From assembly GCF_048128805.1 (NCBI RefSeq), contig NC_135998.1, positions 27,638,492 through 27,702,491 of the forward strand: a stretch of 64,000 nucleotides of DNA, given 5' to 3'. Below are positions 38,601-48,175 of the stretch, piece after piece; position 1 is the first letter of the stretch, and each line of letters opens with the position of its first letter. The DNA is from Centroberyx gerrardi (Eukaryota; Chordata; Actinopteri; Beryciformes; Berycidae). Both the position numbers and the translations under genes were made by a program. A model generated the notes under the pieces. That model searched no databases. It saw only the letters and a list, made by a program, of their open reading frames with translations, and was not told the DNA's origin.

Positions 38601-39520
38601 GCACACAGAGAAAGTTCACTGTGGACGATGTGTTTGTGTGTTTTGCAGATGCTGAAGGTGGTAAATTCCTCTAATGAGCACGTCGTCAGTGTTGGAGCCA
38701 GTTTCAGCTGTGAGGCCGACTCTCACCTAGTCTGCTTCCAGAACGAGGAGGGAAACTACCAGACCCAGGCCAACAGCATGCCTGGGAAGACCCGCACAGG
38801 TGAGTAAGGCCTGGTACTTACTCATCCCTCATCTCTTTATGTCGACTTATAATATGATGCAATGGGTATCGCTGTCTCTTAATGCTACTGCTTTATAATG
38901 CTACTGCTTCTTCCTTTATATGATTAATAACCCTCTGATTGTGGCTTGCTCTTGTGTTTTGTTGCAGTGACTGGAGCCAGTTTTGTGGTGTTCAATGGAG
39001 CGCTGAAAGCCTCTTCTGGCTTCATTGCCAAGTCCAGCATTGTTGAGGGTAAAGTTGCCAATTTATTGACGCTTATTACATCGTATCCCCGAATCACAGG
39101 CTGTGAATCAAGCAATAAAAGAGTCCTCTGTCCTATATTCTATATCTAAAATCGTTGGCTACCTCTACGTGTCTTACTTCGGCATTATTTTCTTTGGGGT
39201 AAATCATCTTTGTAGCTCATTTTATTTTACTTTTCTGTATACATGAAAGATGATGACTGCTTTGCTGCGGTTAAATGCCACCCTGCCTGGAAAAAAATAT
39301 TGTTTTTGGAAGAGCTAAGAAATAAAACACTGTCACCTGATATGCATCCACCAGCATAATTTGCTCATTTAATGTACTCATCCATAATATATGTCTGAAA
39401 TCTGAAATGATAATGTTATCAGTGATTGTTTGTTCAGCTACAGTGAAAATGGGCCCCAAGACTGAATTACTTTTTCATGTGGCTGTTGTTGTTGTGGTTT
39501 GCTGTTGGACTAGTCTAACT

Positions 39521-39588
<68 letters not shown>

Positions 39589-42169
39589 TGTGTCAGATGG
39601 GTTGATGGTACAAATTCCTCCAGAGACCATGGAGTCTCTGCGCAGCGCCCTGAGGGAGCAGACGGACTTCCACATACCCTGTGGCAAGAATGATGGAGGG
39701 GAGCTCAGAGAAAATGTCACTGTCCGCTGGGTCGACTGGAGTGCACCTGTCAACACGGGGTGAGAGCACTGTCAAACAACCATTTACACACTTTTGTGCA
39801 ATTTATACACTAATCCCTCAACCCCGTGTTCAGGAATGTTGTTGATGGGTCTATTTGACCGATTGTGGGCTGCACGAGAGGCTACGATTGCATCCATGTA
39901 GTGGTCTAAAAAAAATCACATATTTTTTGCCTGTCATAACATTGTTGTTTAGATGACATAATCATTAGAGGTACTTGAGAGCTTACCGTCAGCTCCAATG
40001 AAGTTCTCCAAGCATCATTTTTGAGACGTTTATTCCTGTAGTTTTACAAATGAAAGTTGTAGAGAAATGGGACGCTCCGTATTCAACTTCTCGTCCGTTT
40101 TGCACTTGCCAGGCGGAACTGTTGTTCATGAAATGAAATCACAGTGATAGGGAAACAAGGAAGCACAGAAATCTGATTGGTGGTTGATGACGGATGACTG
40201 TGAAAAGTTCAGCCGTGGCCAACATTTCTCGGTCGACTTCCTTGTTGACTGTTCACACATTGGCTGAGCTTCCCTGGTCGGAAACTGATAGGAAATAACT
40301 TGTGGTGATTTGTTCATCGTGTTGCTTGCAGTGTGAATGCGGGGTCACTGTTTATGAGCCACAGTTTTATCACGACTGCATTAATTATCAACTTACCTGT
40401 AATCTGATTTTCTGGCTATGATGTGCCCCTGCAGCATAACCAGTGGGGTTGATGGGAGGCCTCTCGATGGAGTGCACAGTGTTAAGATGCAGCAGGACAC
40501 GGAGTTTGAGTCGGAGGGACGCACCATTAGATGCACTGAGGTGAGTTTCCCTTGAGTTGGATGTTTCTTAGTTTTCTCCCATCTCGCTCTCTCTCTACAC
40601 TAGATAGGGTCTCTGGTTTAGAGCCGTTAGTCCAGGTGTGTGACTGTACCTGAACGTCCCTCTAGGTTTTCTACCAGTTGAAGAATCCCGACTGTTGCCT
40701 TGCGACAGTGCTGCCGTCCTGCAGCGTGTTTCAGAGGGAGATGGCTTTGGCCGCCAGCAGCGCTCTGAGTCCTCACCTCGCTGTGCTCACCTCCAGCGGC
40801 ATCAACTGCCTTTCCCTCCGAGTCTCCACACAGGCTGACATGGTAACAAACTCACAGCGCTGCACTGTATAACATGAAAGATTTAATACCAATGGTTTTA
40901 ACATATAATATCAGGGTTTCCTCCAGAAAGGTTGTTAGGCCAGGGGGCAAGTGCGAGGCAGTTCCAGCTCGAGACGAAGCCATCCAGCAGCTGACATTTG
41001 GGTCCTATAGTTACCATAGCGACAGAATTGTGGAATATTCCATAAGGCCTTAACTTAATTAAAAAACTGAAACCCATACTAATAATGCAAAGTTTTTTCT
41101 TTTTCCCTGAGAACATAGATAAAATATTAAATTATAAAATGTAATTTAACTCAAATGAGTTTTGAACAAATTATTCAATGCTTTTTCTTTATATTTTTCT
41201 TGGAGTTCCAATTGCCTAAAACCCAGCCCTCCGGTGGTACTGCTGCCATGCTTACAGTACGCCTTCTTACAGCTTGATAAGTTTGTACCACCCTACTTTT
41301 TGTCATACAACCTCAAGTTTTATTGCTACATTCCATTTGTCTTGCACTTTTGGAAGAGCGCCTTGAACGCCCCAAGTTGAAAAAAGTTACGTTTTTTTCT
41401 CTACTGTCCAATTGGATCAGCAGAGAGAGTTACCATGATCTAAACAGAAAACAGCAGGGCTGGAGGCAAATTAAAGCTGCACTGGAAGTATCTGGTAACT
41501 TTTTATCATGGATTTTTATTGTTTAGAATTATTGTTAATTTAGCTAAATCACCTTGAATAAATGACAACTGGTTGAGTGACTGGCAGCTGATCGTCAGCT
41601 GATTCTGTGGTTGCATAGCAACAACAACACAAAAACGCAGCAGACTGCTCTACTTCAAAACACATTCAGTGTGATCGGGCCCTAAAGCTGCTATCTGCTA
41701 CATGTAGCACAATTAGCGTTATTGACACTGTTAATATCACTGTCCACACACAACATTGCTGACTACAGTCCCTTTGCTGTTGGCGTTCGCTGAATGAATG
41801 AAGTAATGTCAAATAATGTGATGTTAGATGCATTTATGTGTTTTTCCTTCCAATGTGCAGACAGGGCGTTTAGGTTAAGTAGGCCCAGCCAGTAACACAC
41901 TGGGGGAAACCCTGAACATGTAGAATATCCTCTCTCACCAGTCACTACCTGAAAACTGTCTCTCATGGTTTAGTTTTTGAGGTGAGTTTTTCTTCATGTT
42001 TGTCTCCCAGGTGGAGTACCAGGCCGGCTCGGGAAGCAGGCTCCTTCCCCAGCGCTACATGAACGAGCTGGACAGCGCTCTGATCCCAGTCATCCATGGA
42101 GGTAGTGCTAGTGTCCCACAGACTGCCATGGACATGGAGTTCATCTTCTACATCACACACACCATCTAA
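17616..42169 (+). CDS. zfyve16: Endofin, FYVE-domain endosomal SMAD/PP1 adaptor (ZFYVE16)
   Basis: Seventeen coding exons: 17616-17685, 17854-19955, 22956-23052, 34169-34345, 34478-34611, 34796-35012, 35126-35248, 35405-35560, 35696-35920, 36489-36571, 38444-38548, 38649-38799, 38968-39048, 39597-39759, 40435-40540, 40666-40842 and 42011-42169. They join in frame to 4326 nt, about 1441 aa (human about 1539). Endofin sits on early endosomes through PI3P and scaffolds SMADs, TOM1 and PP1 in BMP/TGF-beta signalling. The N-terminus [20 protein letters not shown] matches ZFYVE16 rather than its paralogue SARA/ZFYVE9. One 2.1-kb exon encodes a long acidic, Ser/Pro-rich region. The FYVE finger spans about 694-752, with WVPD, RRHHCR at 715-720 and zinc ligands C703, C706, C719, C722, C727, C730, C747 and C750 in exact family spacing; an intron splits it after K724. 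KRVWF at 822-826 is the PP1-docking motif. The SARA-type C-terminal domain fills roughly 890-1441. Exon 15 has a TG-repeat acceptor. Confidence 0.95.
19956..22955 (+). other. zfyve16: zfyve16 intron 3
   Basis: A 3-kb intron that separates the two halves of the FYVE finger. Bases 20950-21900 are moderately CpG-richer and read like a mid-repetitive fish element (GAACGTCAACATGGTGGAG and following text), but I cannot name it. A short CTGACTGA tandem lies at 21890-21920. No exon is recognised. Confidence 0.35.
23505..24395. mobile_element. Possible non-autonomous DNA transposon with ACCGG-rich ends
   Basis: The left end has GGCCGGTGTGAGAAC and AAAACCGGTCCGGTATCCATC. The right end has ATGCCGGTATAGTCGGTATG. 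Paired CCGGTAT-type termini about 0.9 kb apart recall fish elements with such ends, but I cannot align a clean terminal repeat or target duplication. Confidence 0.25.
26958..27100 (+). mobile_element. hAT-like terminal fragment
   Basis: CAGGGGTGGGCAGCC is a common terminus of hAT-superfamily and derived non-autonomous elements. Only one end is recognised; the right boundary given is approximate. Confidence 0.3.
28105..29055 (+). mobile_element. L1/Tx1-type LINE relic (ORF2 C-terminal end)
   Basis: Broken reading frames resemble the C-terminal part of L1-clade ORF2: [17 protein letters not shown] near 28130-28180, then [14 protein letters not shown] at about 28450-28500, then [36 protein letters not shown] and [13 protein letters not shown] at 28630-28815. 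Several stops and frameshifts interrupt it. The 3' end has GACAATAAAAAGTATT followed by nine adenines (to about 29055), as expected for a poly(A) LINE. The 5' boundary is approximate and no clear target duplication was found. Confidence 0.65.
30560..31750 (-). mobile_element. L2-clade LINE, 5'-truncated, reverse-transcriptase end retained
   Basis: On the minus strand the frame contains the reverse-transcriptase catalytic motif in [11 protein letters not shown] (YADD at 31715-31704). It continues through [12 protein letters not shown] and [14 protein letters not shown] to the C-terminal [45 protein letters not shown] and [13 protein letters not shown]. That order is characteristic of the L2/CR1-like group. 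The frame is interrupted once near 31280-31340. Downstream lie a 3' UTR with three roughly 57-65 bp tandem units (30847-30671) and an (ATCA)n-type tail at 30564-30585, as usual for fish L2. The copy is inactive but fairly well preserved, antisense to zfyve16. Confidence 0.85.
30671..30847. repeat. Three-copy tandem repeat in LINE 3' UTR
   Basis: Three imperfect copies of a unit containing AAAACAACCACATTAAAAAC followed by GGATGTTTGAATATA, roughly 57-65 bp each, the last degraded. Confidence 0.7.
32098..32368. repeat. Degenerate GGTTGCTAGGTG minisatellite
   Basis: Many imperfect copies of a unit like GGTTGCTAGGTGATTACTA, with variants GGTTGCTAGGGTG and CTACAAGGTGGTTGC. The copies are contiguous rather than separated by unique spacers. 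Such arrays are frequent in fish introns. Confidence 0.8.
32640..32860 (+). pseudogene. Exon-like remnant of unknown protein in zfyve16 intron 4
   Basis: Two adjoining open segments read like one protein exon. The first contains [20 protein letters not shown] (about 32669-32727). The second, one frame over, contains [20 protein letters not shown] and continues [16 protein letters not shown] (about 32731-32838). It ends at a possible donor, GGAAG followed by GTATCG, near 32856. A single missing base near 32730 would explain the frame change. An ATG at 32654 is followed directly by a stop. CTTCCGG and GTTGCCTAGATAC lie upstream at 32573-32593 and resemble ETS and X-box promoter sites. I do not recognise the protein. 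It could be a decayed first exon from a duplicated gene, a live exon with an assembly error, or chance. Confidence 0.35.
35921..36488 (+). other. zfyve16: zfyve16 intron 10
   Basis: Ordinary AT-rich intron sequence; no repeat or extra exon recognised. Confidence 0.4.
37020..38340. repeat. Interspersed repeat with an internal duplicated module (zfyve16 intron 11)
   Basis: TAGGCCACGCCCACATCACC near 37104 is echoed by TAGACCACACCCACATCCGC near 37415, each followed by a related CCAANCANNACCAAA stretch. CAAATTTGGTGT-like and AAATTTGATGCACC-like phrases also recur. AGCGCCCCCTAAAGGCC near 38325 resembles the end of common fish mid-repetitive elements. The family cannot be named and the boundaries are approximate. 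Confidence 0.4.
38384..38440 (+). mobile_element. hAT-like terminus close to an exon
   Basis: CAGGGGTGTCAAACT is a familiar end of fish hAT-derived elements. It lies 45-60 bases before the zfyve16 exon that starts at 38444, so the remnant may overlap that intron's branch-point region. The internal part is lost. Confidence 0.35.
39522..39592. repeat. zfyve16: (GT)n microsatellite abutting a zfyve16 3' splice site
   Basis: About 35 GT units, with one TTT interruption near the end, stop four bases before the exon that begins at 39597. The pyrimidine tract expected at the acceptor is absent, so the UG repeat occupies its place. Confidence 0.9.
39760..40434 (+). other. zfyve16: zfyve16 intron 15
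   Basis: No repeat or exon recognised; ordinary intron. Confidence 0.4.
40843..42010 (+). other. zfyve16: zfyve16 intron 17
   Basis: The last intron, 1.2 kb, AT-rich. Some short open frames exist but none has recognisable features. Confidence 0.4.
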
Positions 42170-42232
42170 CGCACACGCAGACTCTCTCGCGCTCTAATTC
42201 AAACAAAATATTTAACAGAAAAAAATACACTT

Positions 42233-42238
42233 AATAAA
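42233..42238 (+). terminator. zfyve16: First candidate polyadenylation signal of zfyve16
   Basis: AATAAA lies 64 bases after the stop codon, in ACTTAATAAAGAG. Use of this site would give a very short 3' UTR. Later signals may be used instead. Confidence 0.4.
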
Positions 42239-43537
42239 GAGAAAGAGAAGCCGTTGATTGTGGCAGGACATGCGAATGCAACAGCTAGTCGGACATGCAG
42301 CCCATCACCCAGAGGACAAACAGCCAGTGGCGGGACATTCCCGCATCGCTCCTCTGAGGCCGGGGATGTCTTCGCCCCTCGCTGGACTTCGGAGGGATGT
42401 AAAACTAACATGTGACACTGGTTTTCTGTCGAGGAAACGCCCTATGTTTGTGTGTTTTGTGGTCACCAAAGCTGCTTTAATCCAAGAGGCCAAACGCTAA
42501 ATGTGGAAAACGACAAGACGACCAAATGCAACCAAACCATTCTGACCCGTTCTCTTCTGCTCTGCCTTCCAGGCTTCCTGCTGGCTCCTGTCAGCCAGAA
42601 GCGTCTCAATGAATGTTTCCCACAGACTCTCTGTCTCAATGTCTTTGATTTGGATGTATTTATTATAATTTTACGATGGTGATATTGAATGAAAAGATGA
42701 ACATATTGAAGCAAGTAACGTTATTAACAGCCGTAGTCAATACTTGAGAGGAGATACATGTGATCAGGTGTTACTGTAAAGCCACTTTACACAGCGGGCC
42801 CATTTAAAAACGCACAGAGCAGGGATGAATAGAGATCTGATCAACTTCCTCTTCCTTTCTCCTTCCACATGGTATTTTATCTTGATGCTGCACAGGAAAA
42901 CTTCTGCTGAACAATAGATTTGTTTGTTTTTGTGGCTGGATGTAACCAGGGAAGGAATTTAACACCAGCTACTCGCCGAATGCTGGTTAAGTTGGGCTGT
43001 GGCTGGTAAGTTAGTCTGGGAAGGTAACCAGCCATGGCCTAGAGCTCCTTTTTCATTCTCTAATTATTTTTGGCTGGTATGTATTGGAAAAAAAAGATGG
43101 TTTCATGTCCTGGATGTAACTGGATGAAAACTAAGGTTAACTTGCCATTATTTTGTCACTTAGGTTACCATTGGTCTCTGCCAAGATACTTTCTGCTTTA
43201 TTTATGTTGTCCACTATCTAAATTTACTTTGATTTTTAGACAAGCAACTGTTCCCTTTCACTGCTGATCAGTATTTACCAGCTATCACTCAAATACCAAT
43301 GATTCCTTTCATGAAGGGATTTAGCACGTCTGCTTCAATGTTTCAGCCTGTCAGTTAAATAACCACCTTGGAATATTTACATTACGCTTTATGGTTACTA
43401 TGGCGTTTGCATTGGCAATATTCAGCTTTACTGCACTCTGAAGATTTGCTGAGTGAAAACATCCGTTTTTAATTTTACCGTTGGTTGTGGATGTCCTGTC
43501 GGCTTCTCAGGTGTCGGTCGGAGCAGGAGCAACTGTC

Positions 43538-43717
43538 CACACACAGATGAAAGTATTTCACCGCACACTGAGAAGCTTCAGACCTGATTCATATTTAAAT
43601 CTATTAAATGTATCTCTACTATAGCATAAGGACACAATGAAGCACTTCAGAGCCGTTTAAACATTAAACAGGTCTGAGGCTTTTCAGTGTGGTGGGGGAC
43701 ACTTTCATCTGTGTGTG
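43538..43717. repeat. Imperfect inverted repeat with 49-bp arms
   Basis: The left arm is 43538-43586, from CACACACAGATGAAAGT to CAGACCTG. The right arm is 43669-43717, from CAGGTCTGAG to CATCTGTGTGTG. The arms pair over 49 positions with about ten mismatches around an 82-base loop. It lies about 1.4 kb beyond the zfyve16 stop and would form a stable hairpin if a long 3' UTR is made. Confidence 0.75.
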
Positions 43718-43729
43718 AGTTTTTCACCA

Positions 43730-43756
43730 GGTCAAAGGGTGATCCACCCTTTGACC
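43730..43756. repeat. Perfect 12-bp palindrome with nuclear-receptor-like half-sites
   Basis: GGTCAAAGGGTG, then ATC, then CACCCTTTGACC: perfect 12-bp arms and a 3-base spacer. Each arm reads AGGTCA-like then AGGGTG-like and so resembles a DR1 nuclear receptor element. It follows the 49-bp-arm repeat directly. Confidence 0.8.
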
Positions 43757-46156
43757 AGAGCAGGGGAAACTCAGCCCTCCTTTTCCACCAGCTCGCTGTC
43801 TTTACGCAGAATTTAAAGCTAGATCAGAACTGCCGATTTCCTGGTACGAGTGCTCTGTTTAAAGACGGCAGAGGAGGGTCTCATGGTTAATAAGTGTTAT
43901 GTACGTTTTGGTTCCAAACCTGTAAAAGCATACGCAGATCTGCACCCAGGCTAACATGTACTGTTTCCTGCACTCCCCAATGAGTCTAGATCAGGTATCT
44001 TATGTTTTCTCCATTTTAGGGCAAAGTGCAGCATCTCACATCTTCTCAAATTCCATGTCAGGAATTTTCCACCCTGCTTTGTCCAAATGTATAGAAGATA
44101 TATGCATAGAGATTGATTGTATCAAACTTTTTTTTTTTTTTTTTTTAAATATTCAAAGAGTTATTTTTGGAGCCATTGGTATAAAAGTTTTAACAAATGG
44201 AATAAAAGTCAATATTTTTGATAGGAAGTGAGCTACAGAAATTTTGCAGTTTTAGTGTAGCAAGTTCCTTGAGCACTGAAAGGAAAAACACTAGCCTATT
44301 AATTCCTGACATACTGAAATATATGTGATTTTTCTTTTTCTTTTCCAAATAATAAAAATAACTAACCCCAGATTCTAATGCATAAAATTGCTTACGTTTG
44401 AGATTGAATATGTAGACAAAGATGTAAAAATCGGAAGGATACACATATGCAGCTTTACACTTTAGCCATGACACTCAGTGGCTGATGATATTTTAACTGA
44501 TATACTGTATTAGAGATAAAGCAATATTTCATAGCTAATACAGATTAAGGGTTCTCTACTTTTTATGTTGCACACTGCTTTTGGGGATTTGAACATGTCC
44601 TACCCTAAGAACATATAGATGCTATGTAGGCTGACCTGACTTAGGCTTTGCTGAATGTTTGTCACCTTTCACACCCACAGCCCCATTTCTGTTGTCGGCG
44701 CTACTGAGCACTAAAAACTGTAATTTAATATTTAGTGACAACCAAATGAACTCTGGCATGGGTTACAGATTCATCCTATAGAACAAATGAATGTGACCGG
44801 TAACCTAAAAGATTCCTGCTCTTTTTATGCCCTTTAAACCTATAGAACCATATTGAGTTGTTGAAAGAATGGCTCCTTCAGTAATGTGGTCTACTGTTGA
44901 TAACGCCCTGACATTATGAATTTGTTACATATGACCATCCGACGCTAATAACTGGATTCCGCTGACCACAGGTGCAGGAGGGGCCTTTTATCATCAGGAG
45001 GTTTGGACAGAGCAGTGAAAGGTTAGTTATGTAAAATCAATCAATTCAGAGCAAACTTCACTTTTTCCACACACACCTGGAGTTAAAACAAGCCCTTGTT
45101 TATTCTCGCCCACTGTTTGTGCCTCAGTTTCACTTTGTTCTCAATTCAGAGGTTTTGAGCTGATGATTAGCTATCTGCAGCTAAGACATGTATGTTTAGT
45201 GAACATCAATTGACTGCTATTTTGAATTTTAGCATTGTATTATCTCAGCTTTCAAAACACCCTTCCACTCTCTGTACAAACCAGTGTTTAGATTTTCAAA
45301 ATCATAGCAGTTGTAACTGTATTCATCCCCTTCATTTGACAGCTTGTTGACCTCTCCTTGACCCCTAAGATCCATTGGTCTTCATAGTGTAAAGTCATCG
45401 TTTACTTGTTTTAACAGGCAAAGGTAAAATAGGCATCTTCCAAAGCTTTGCTGTTATCCTTTTCTGTTTGCTTAATGTGGATCTAGTGTTGCCACCTTCA
45501 CTTTACTCTTAAATTATTGCTATTTATTGCAATTTCTTCTTTCCATATAGGCCCATTCATCTAGCTGGTGCTTTATGACAATTTAAATAGTTTTCTAACA
45601 TTAGAATAAAATAACATGAAAGATATGGAGCAATCTGAGTGAAGACCAAGGGGGAACTCGGTGAGTTTTGAGTCAGATTTTACTGGTCAACAGAAAGTGA
45701 ATGGGAAAGTCAACATGTTCCACTTGTGCAAATAGCCTGTACTGCTGGCAATGATTTCTCAAAAGCAAGCTTGATAAAAATAAACACCACATTGTTTTCA
45801 TTATTTGAACTTTAAATCATTGGAAACCGTATGATTAAGTTCTGAAATATTTTCCTAAAGGTGGTTGTTCTCTCCATATATCAAGAGAGTAATGTTTTGG
45901 GAGTTAAATTATTTTTCTCTCCAGGGTGATTAAATAGAACTTTCCACAATGTCAAAATGAGAAGTATTTTTATGCTTTGTAATAATTGTTTTAAAGTGTT
46001 GTTTTGTGTAAATCATCTATTTATTCATAAGCACCAGCTTTATTTGGTGAACCTGGTATCTGGGTCTCTTGATCTCTGAAAAAAATCAGTTTCTAAATAG
46101 CTTGTATTTAAAGAATAAAATGAGTTTTATGAAATCGGTTGTCTGCAATCTTGTGG

Positions 46157-46159
<3 letters not shown>

Positions 46160-46227
<68 letters not shown>
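46160..46227. repeat. (CA)n microsatellite
   Basis: About 34 uninterrupted CA units in intergenic DNA. Confidence 0.95.
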
Positions 46228-46228
<1 letters not shown>

Positions 46229-46859
46229 ACCTGCTAGCCCAGGTGTTTGTCATGTTAAAGTCTCCCATTTATTTTTCAGTCTCTTCTAGCCCAAACTGGC
46301 TACTCTTCCAAGAGTCATACATAAAAAGTACACATACTAATAAACACAATATACATACATGTAGCCTACAGTTTCGCTTGTTACTGCGTCATTATTCTAC
46401 AAAAACTGCTAAATCTAATTAAGACCCATTGATCTTATTGATTTTAAAGTACAGGTTTAGAAAGCTTATTACATAAAGTTACTGCTGAATAAAAGGTTTA
46501 CCACATTCATGTTTGAATCTGAAGTCATAACTGGTGCTGATTGAGTGGCTGCTTTTTATCAGTTTGAACCTCTGATTTATCAATCTTGCTTTACTTTTCT
46601 GTTGTATCTGAAATAGATTAAGAGTGTGTCTGAGTTAAATTTGCAGCCTCATTATTTCCAGAACTGTAGCATTGCGGCAAACATCGGCACAATAATTTCA
46701 GAAGATTTTGATCCAAGAAATCCCATCTGAGAAGATCTTTTTGTTGTTGGTTATGATTTAGTATAATAGCATAACTGTCTACTGCAGATGGACAGTCATC
46801 CTAATGTATTCTCTCGCTGGGCTAATTTCTAGGAGAGAAATAAAACTTCCTCACTTTGC

Positions 46860-46926
46860 TGGGGACCCACTGGTTCCCATTCAAGCGCCCCACTGTGGTC
46901 CCTGGATCCCAGTTTGGGAACCACTG
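46860..46926 (-). mobile_element. hAT-like element terminus
   Basis: Read on the minus strand the block begins CAGTGGTTCCCAAACTGGGA, the classical hAT/Charlie-type terminus, and continues into CCAGGGACCACAGTGGGGCG. Only this end was found. Confidence 0.5.
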
Positions 46927-47406
46927 CCCCACAGACGGAGAAGGAAATCCTTCAGGTTAACCGTATGGAAGAATTATTTGGACTAAATTAGATTGTGAAG
47001 GCATAAATAAATATACTTTATGTATGTCAAAATAATAAAAAAAAAGAAATGTCAGCATAAATGAATACACGCATTATTTCATAAATAGACAATCATACTG
47101 AGTGCATCATACTGAGTGGTTACTAGTAACCACCTTTCCATTAGTTCCCATGTAGGGTAGGGTGATGCTCTACTTTACTTGAGGAGACACAGAAATAGTA
47201 ACTAATATGGAGGTAATTAGGAAGTAATGGTTTGTTATTGGTTAAGTGCCATTTAGCACCTTATTCAGAGCTAATTAGGAACGATTCATTAAGTAAGTGC
47301 TCATTATGCAAATTCACAAATATCCAGGAAGATACTGGTTCATTAACATGGTATCTAACAGTCTGATCTTAAGTAACACTACCAAATGTGTGCTGAATAC
47401 CCTCCA

Positions 47407-47494
47407 TATAAAAGCGTAGAGCTGAGAGCGCCTCACCTGTGCGGCGGAGGGGGGCGGGGCCAGGCCGGGCGGGGCCAGGTCGGGCGGGGCGGGG
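47407..47494 (+). promoter_or_regulatory. Promoter region of the SEC14-like gene
   Basis: TATAAAAG at 47407-47414 is followed by a G-rich block with three GC boxes: GGGGCGGGGC at 47451, GGGCGGGGCC at 47467 and GGGCGGGGCGGGG at 47482. The GC boxes form a near-tandem of about 15-16 bp units. The predicted start near 47437 would place the GC boxes in the first 60 bases of the transcript, with a leader of about 140 bases. Confidence 0.5.
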
Positions 47495-47575
47495 TGTTAA
47501 CTCATCTGTCCTCATATCACTCCAGTCAAGACTTCATTCACAGAAGTTTCTGTGCGTCAAAACACCATCAGCGAC

Positions 47576-48126
47576 ATGAGCGGACGAGTCGGAGACTTAA
47601 GCCCGAAGCAGGCAGAAATCTTAACTGAGGTTGGGAACGAAAAATCACGATAATGCCTAGAATGTAACCATAGGGTCTGTGGTACTATAATGAGTTTATA
47701 GTGACCTTATCGTGCTTTATGGTATTTTTATGGTATCTTTTATCACCATAATAGGCCTACTCTTACTATATTCATTTAGGGACTTAAAATGTGTCAGTAG
47801 TGAGTTTATAGCAACCTTATTATATGGTAATTGTATCTCCTATGGTTAGGGTATAATATTCCTAAAGTATGAAGTTATTGTGTGGCTGCGATATTTGCAT
47901 AGCCTACTATCCAGGTTGTGCTGAAACCTGTAGGCTAATGTTGATATATGTGTATCATTATGTCAATGTTATAACTGCTTTTGGCTTATAGCCTAGGCTA
48001 CCATGTATTATATGTAGCCTATTATTATTACTATGTTTTAGAGCTGGCCTAGGCTTTGTATTGTTTAACCTTTCCATCGTTGTGTTGATGTCACATTGTC
48101 CTGCTGTATTTAACTGTGTGATGCGT

Positions 48127-48175
<49 letters not shown>

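Larger units (their letters stand above)
42170..47406. other. zfyve16 3' UTR and intergenic DNA before the SEC14-like gene
   Basis: Contains the zfyve16 3' UTR, whose length is uncertain because AATAAA signals also occur far downstream, for example near 44350 and 46488. It also holds a 49-bp-arm inverted repeat, a 12-bp perfect palindrome, a poly(T) run at about 44128-44147, a (CA)n tract and a hAT-like fragment. No further gene is recognised in the AT-rich 44.2-47.4 kb interval. Confidence 0.45.

Noticed and set aside
17616-42169. Identity as SARA (ZFYVE9)
   Set aside because: One exon (34169-34345) resembles ZFYVE9 text, but the N-terminus and the C-terminal phrases ([28 protein letters not shown]) fit ZFYVE16.
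44128-44147. Poly(T) run as the tail of a minus-strand retroposon
   Set aside because: No poly(A) signal or flanking direct repeat could be found.
46069-46422. Open frames made of TH or VC repeats (also at 39.4, 48.1, 53.2, 57.1 and 58.9 kb)
   Set aside because: They are translations of CA/GT or GA microsatellites, not proteins.
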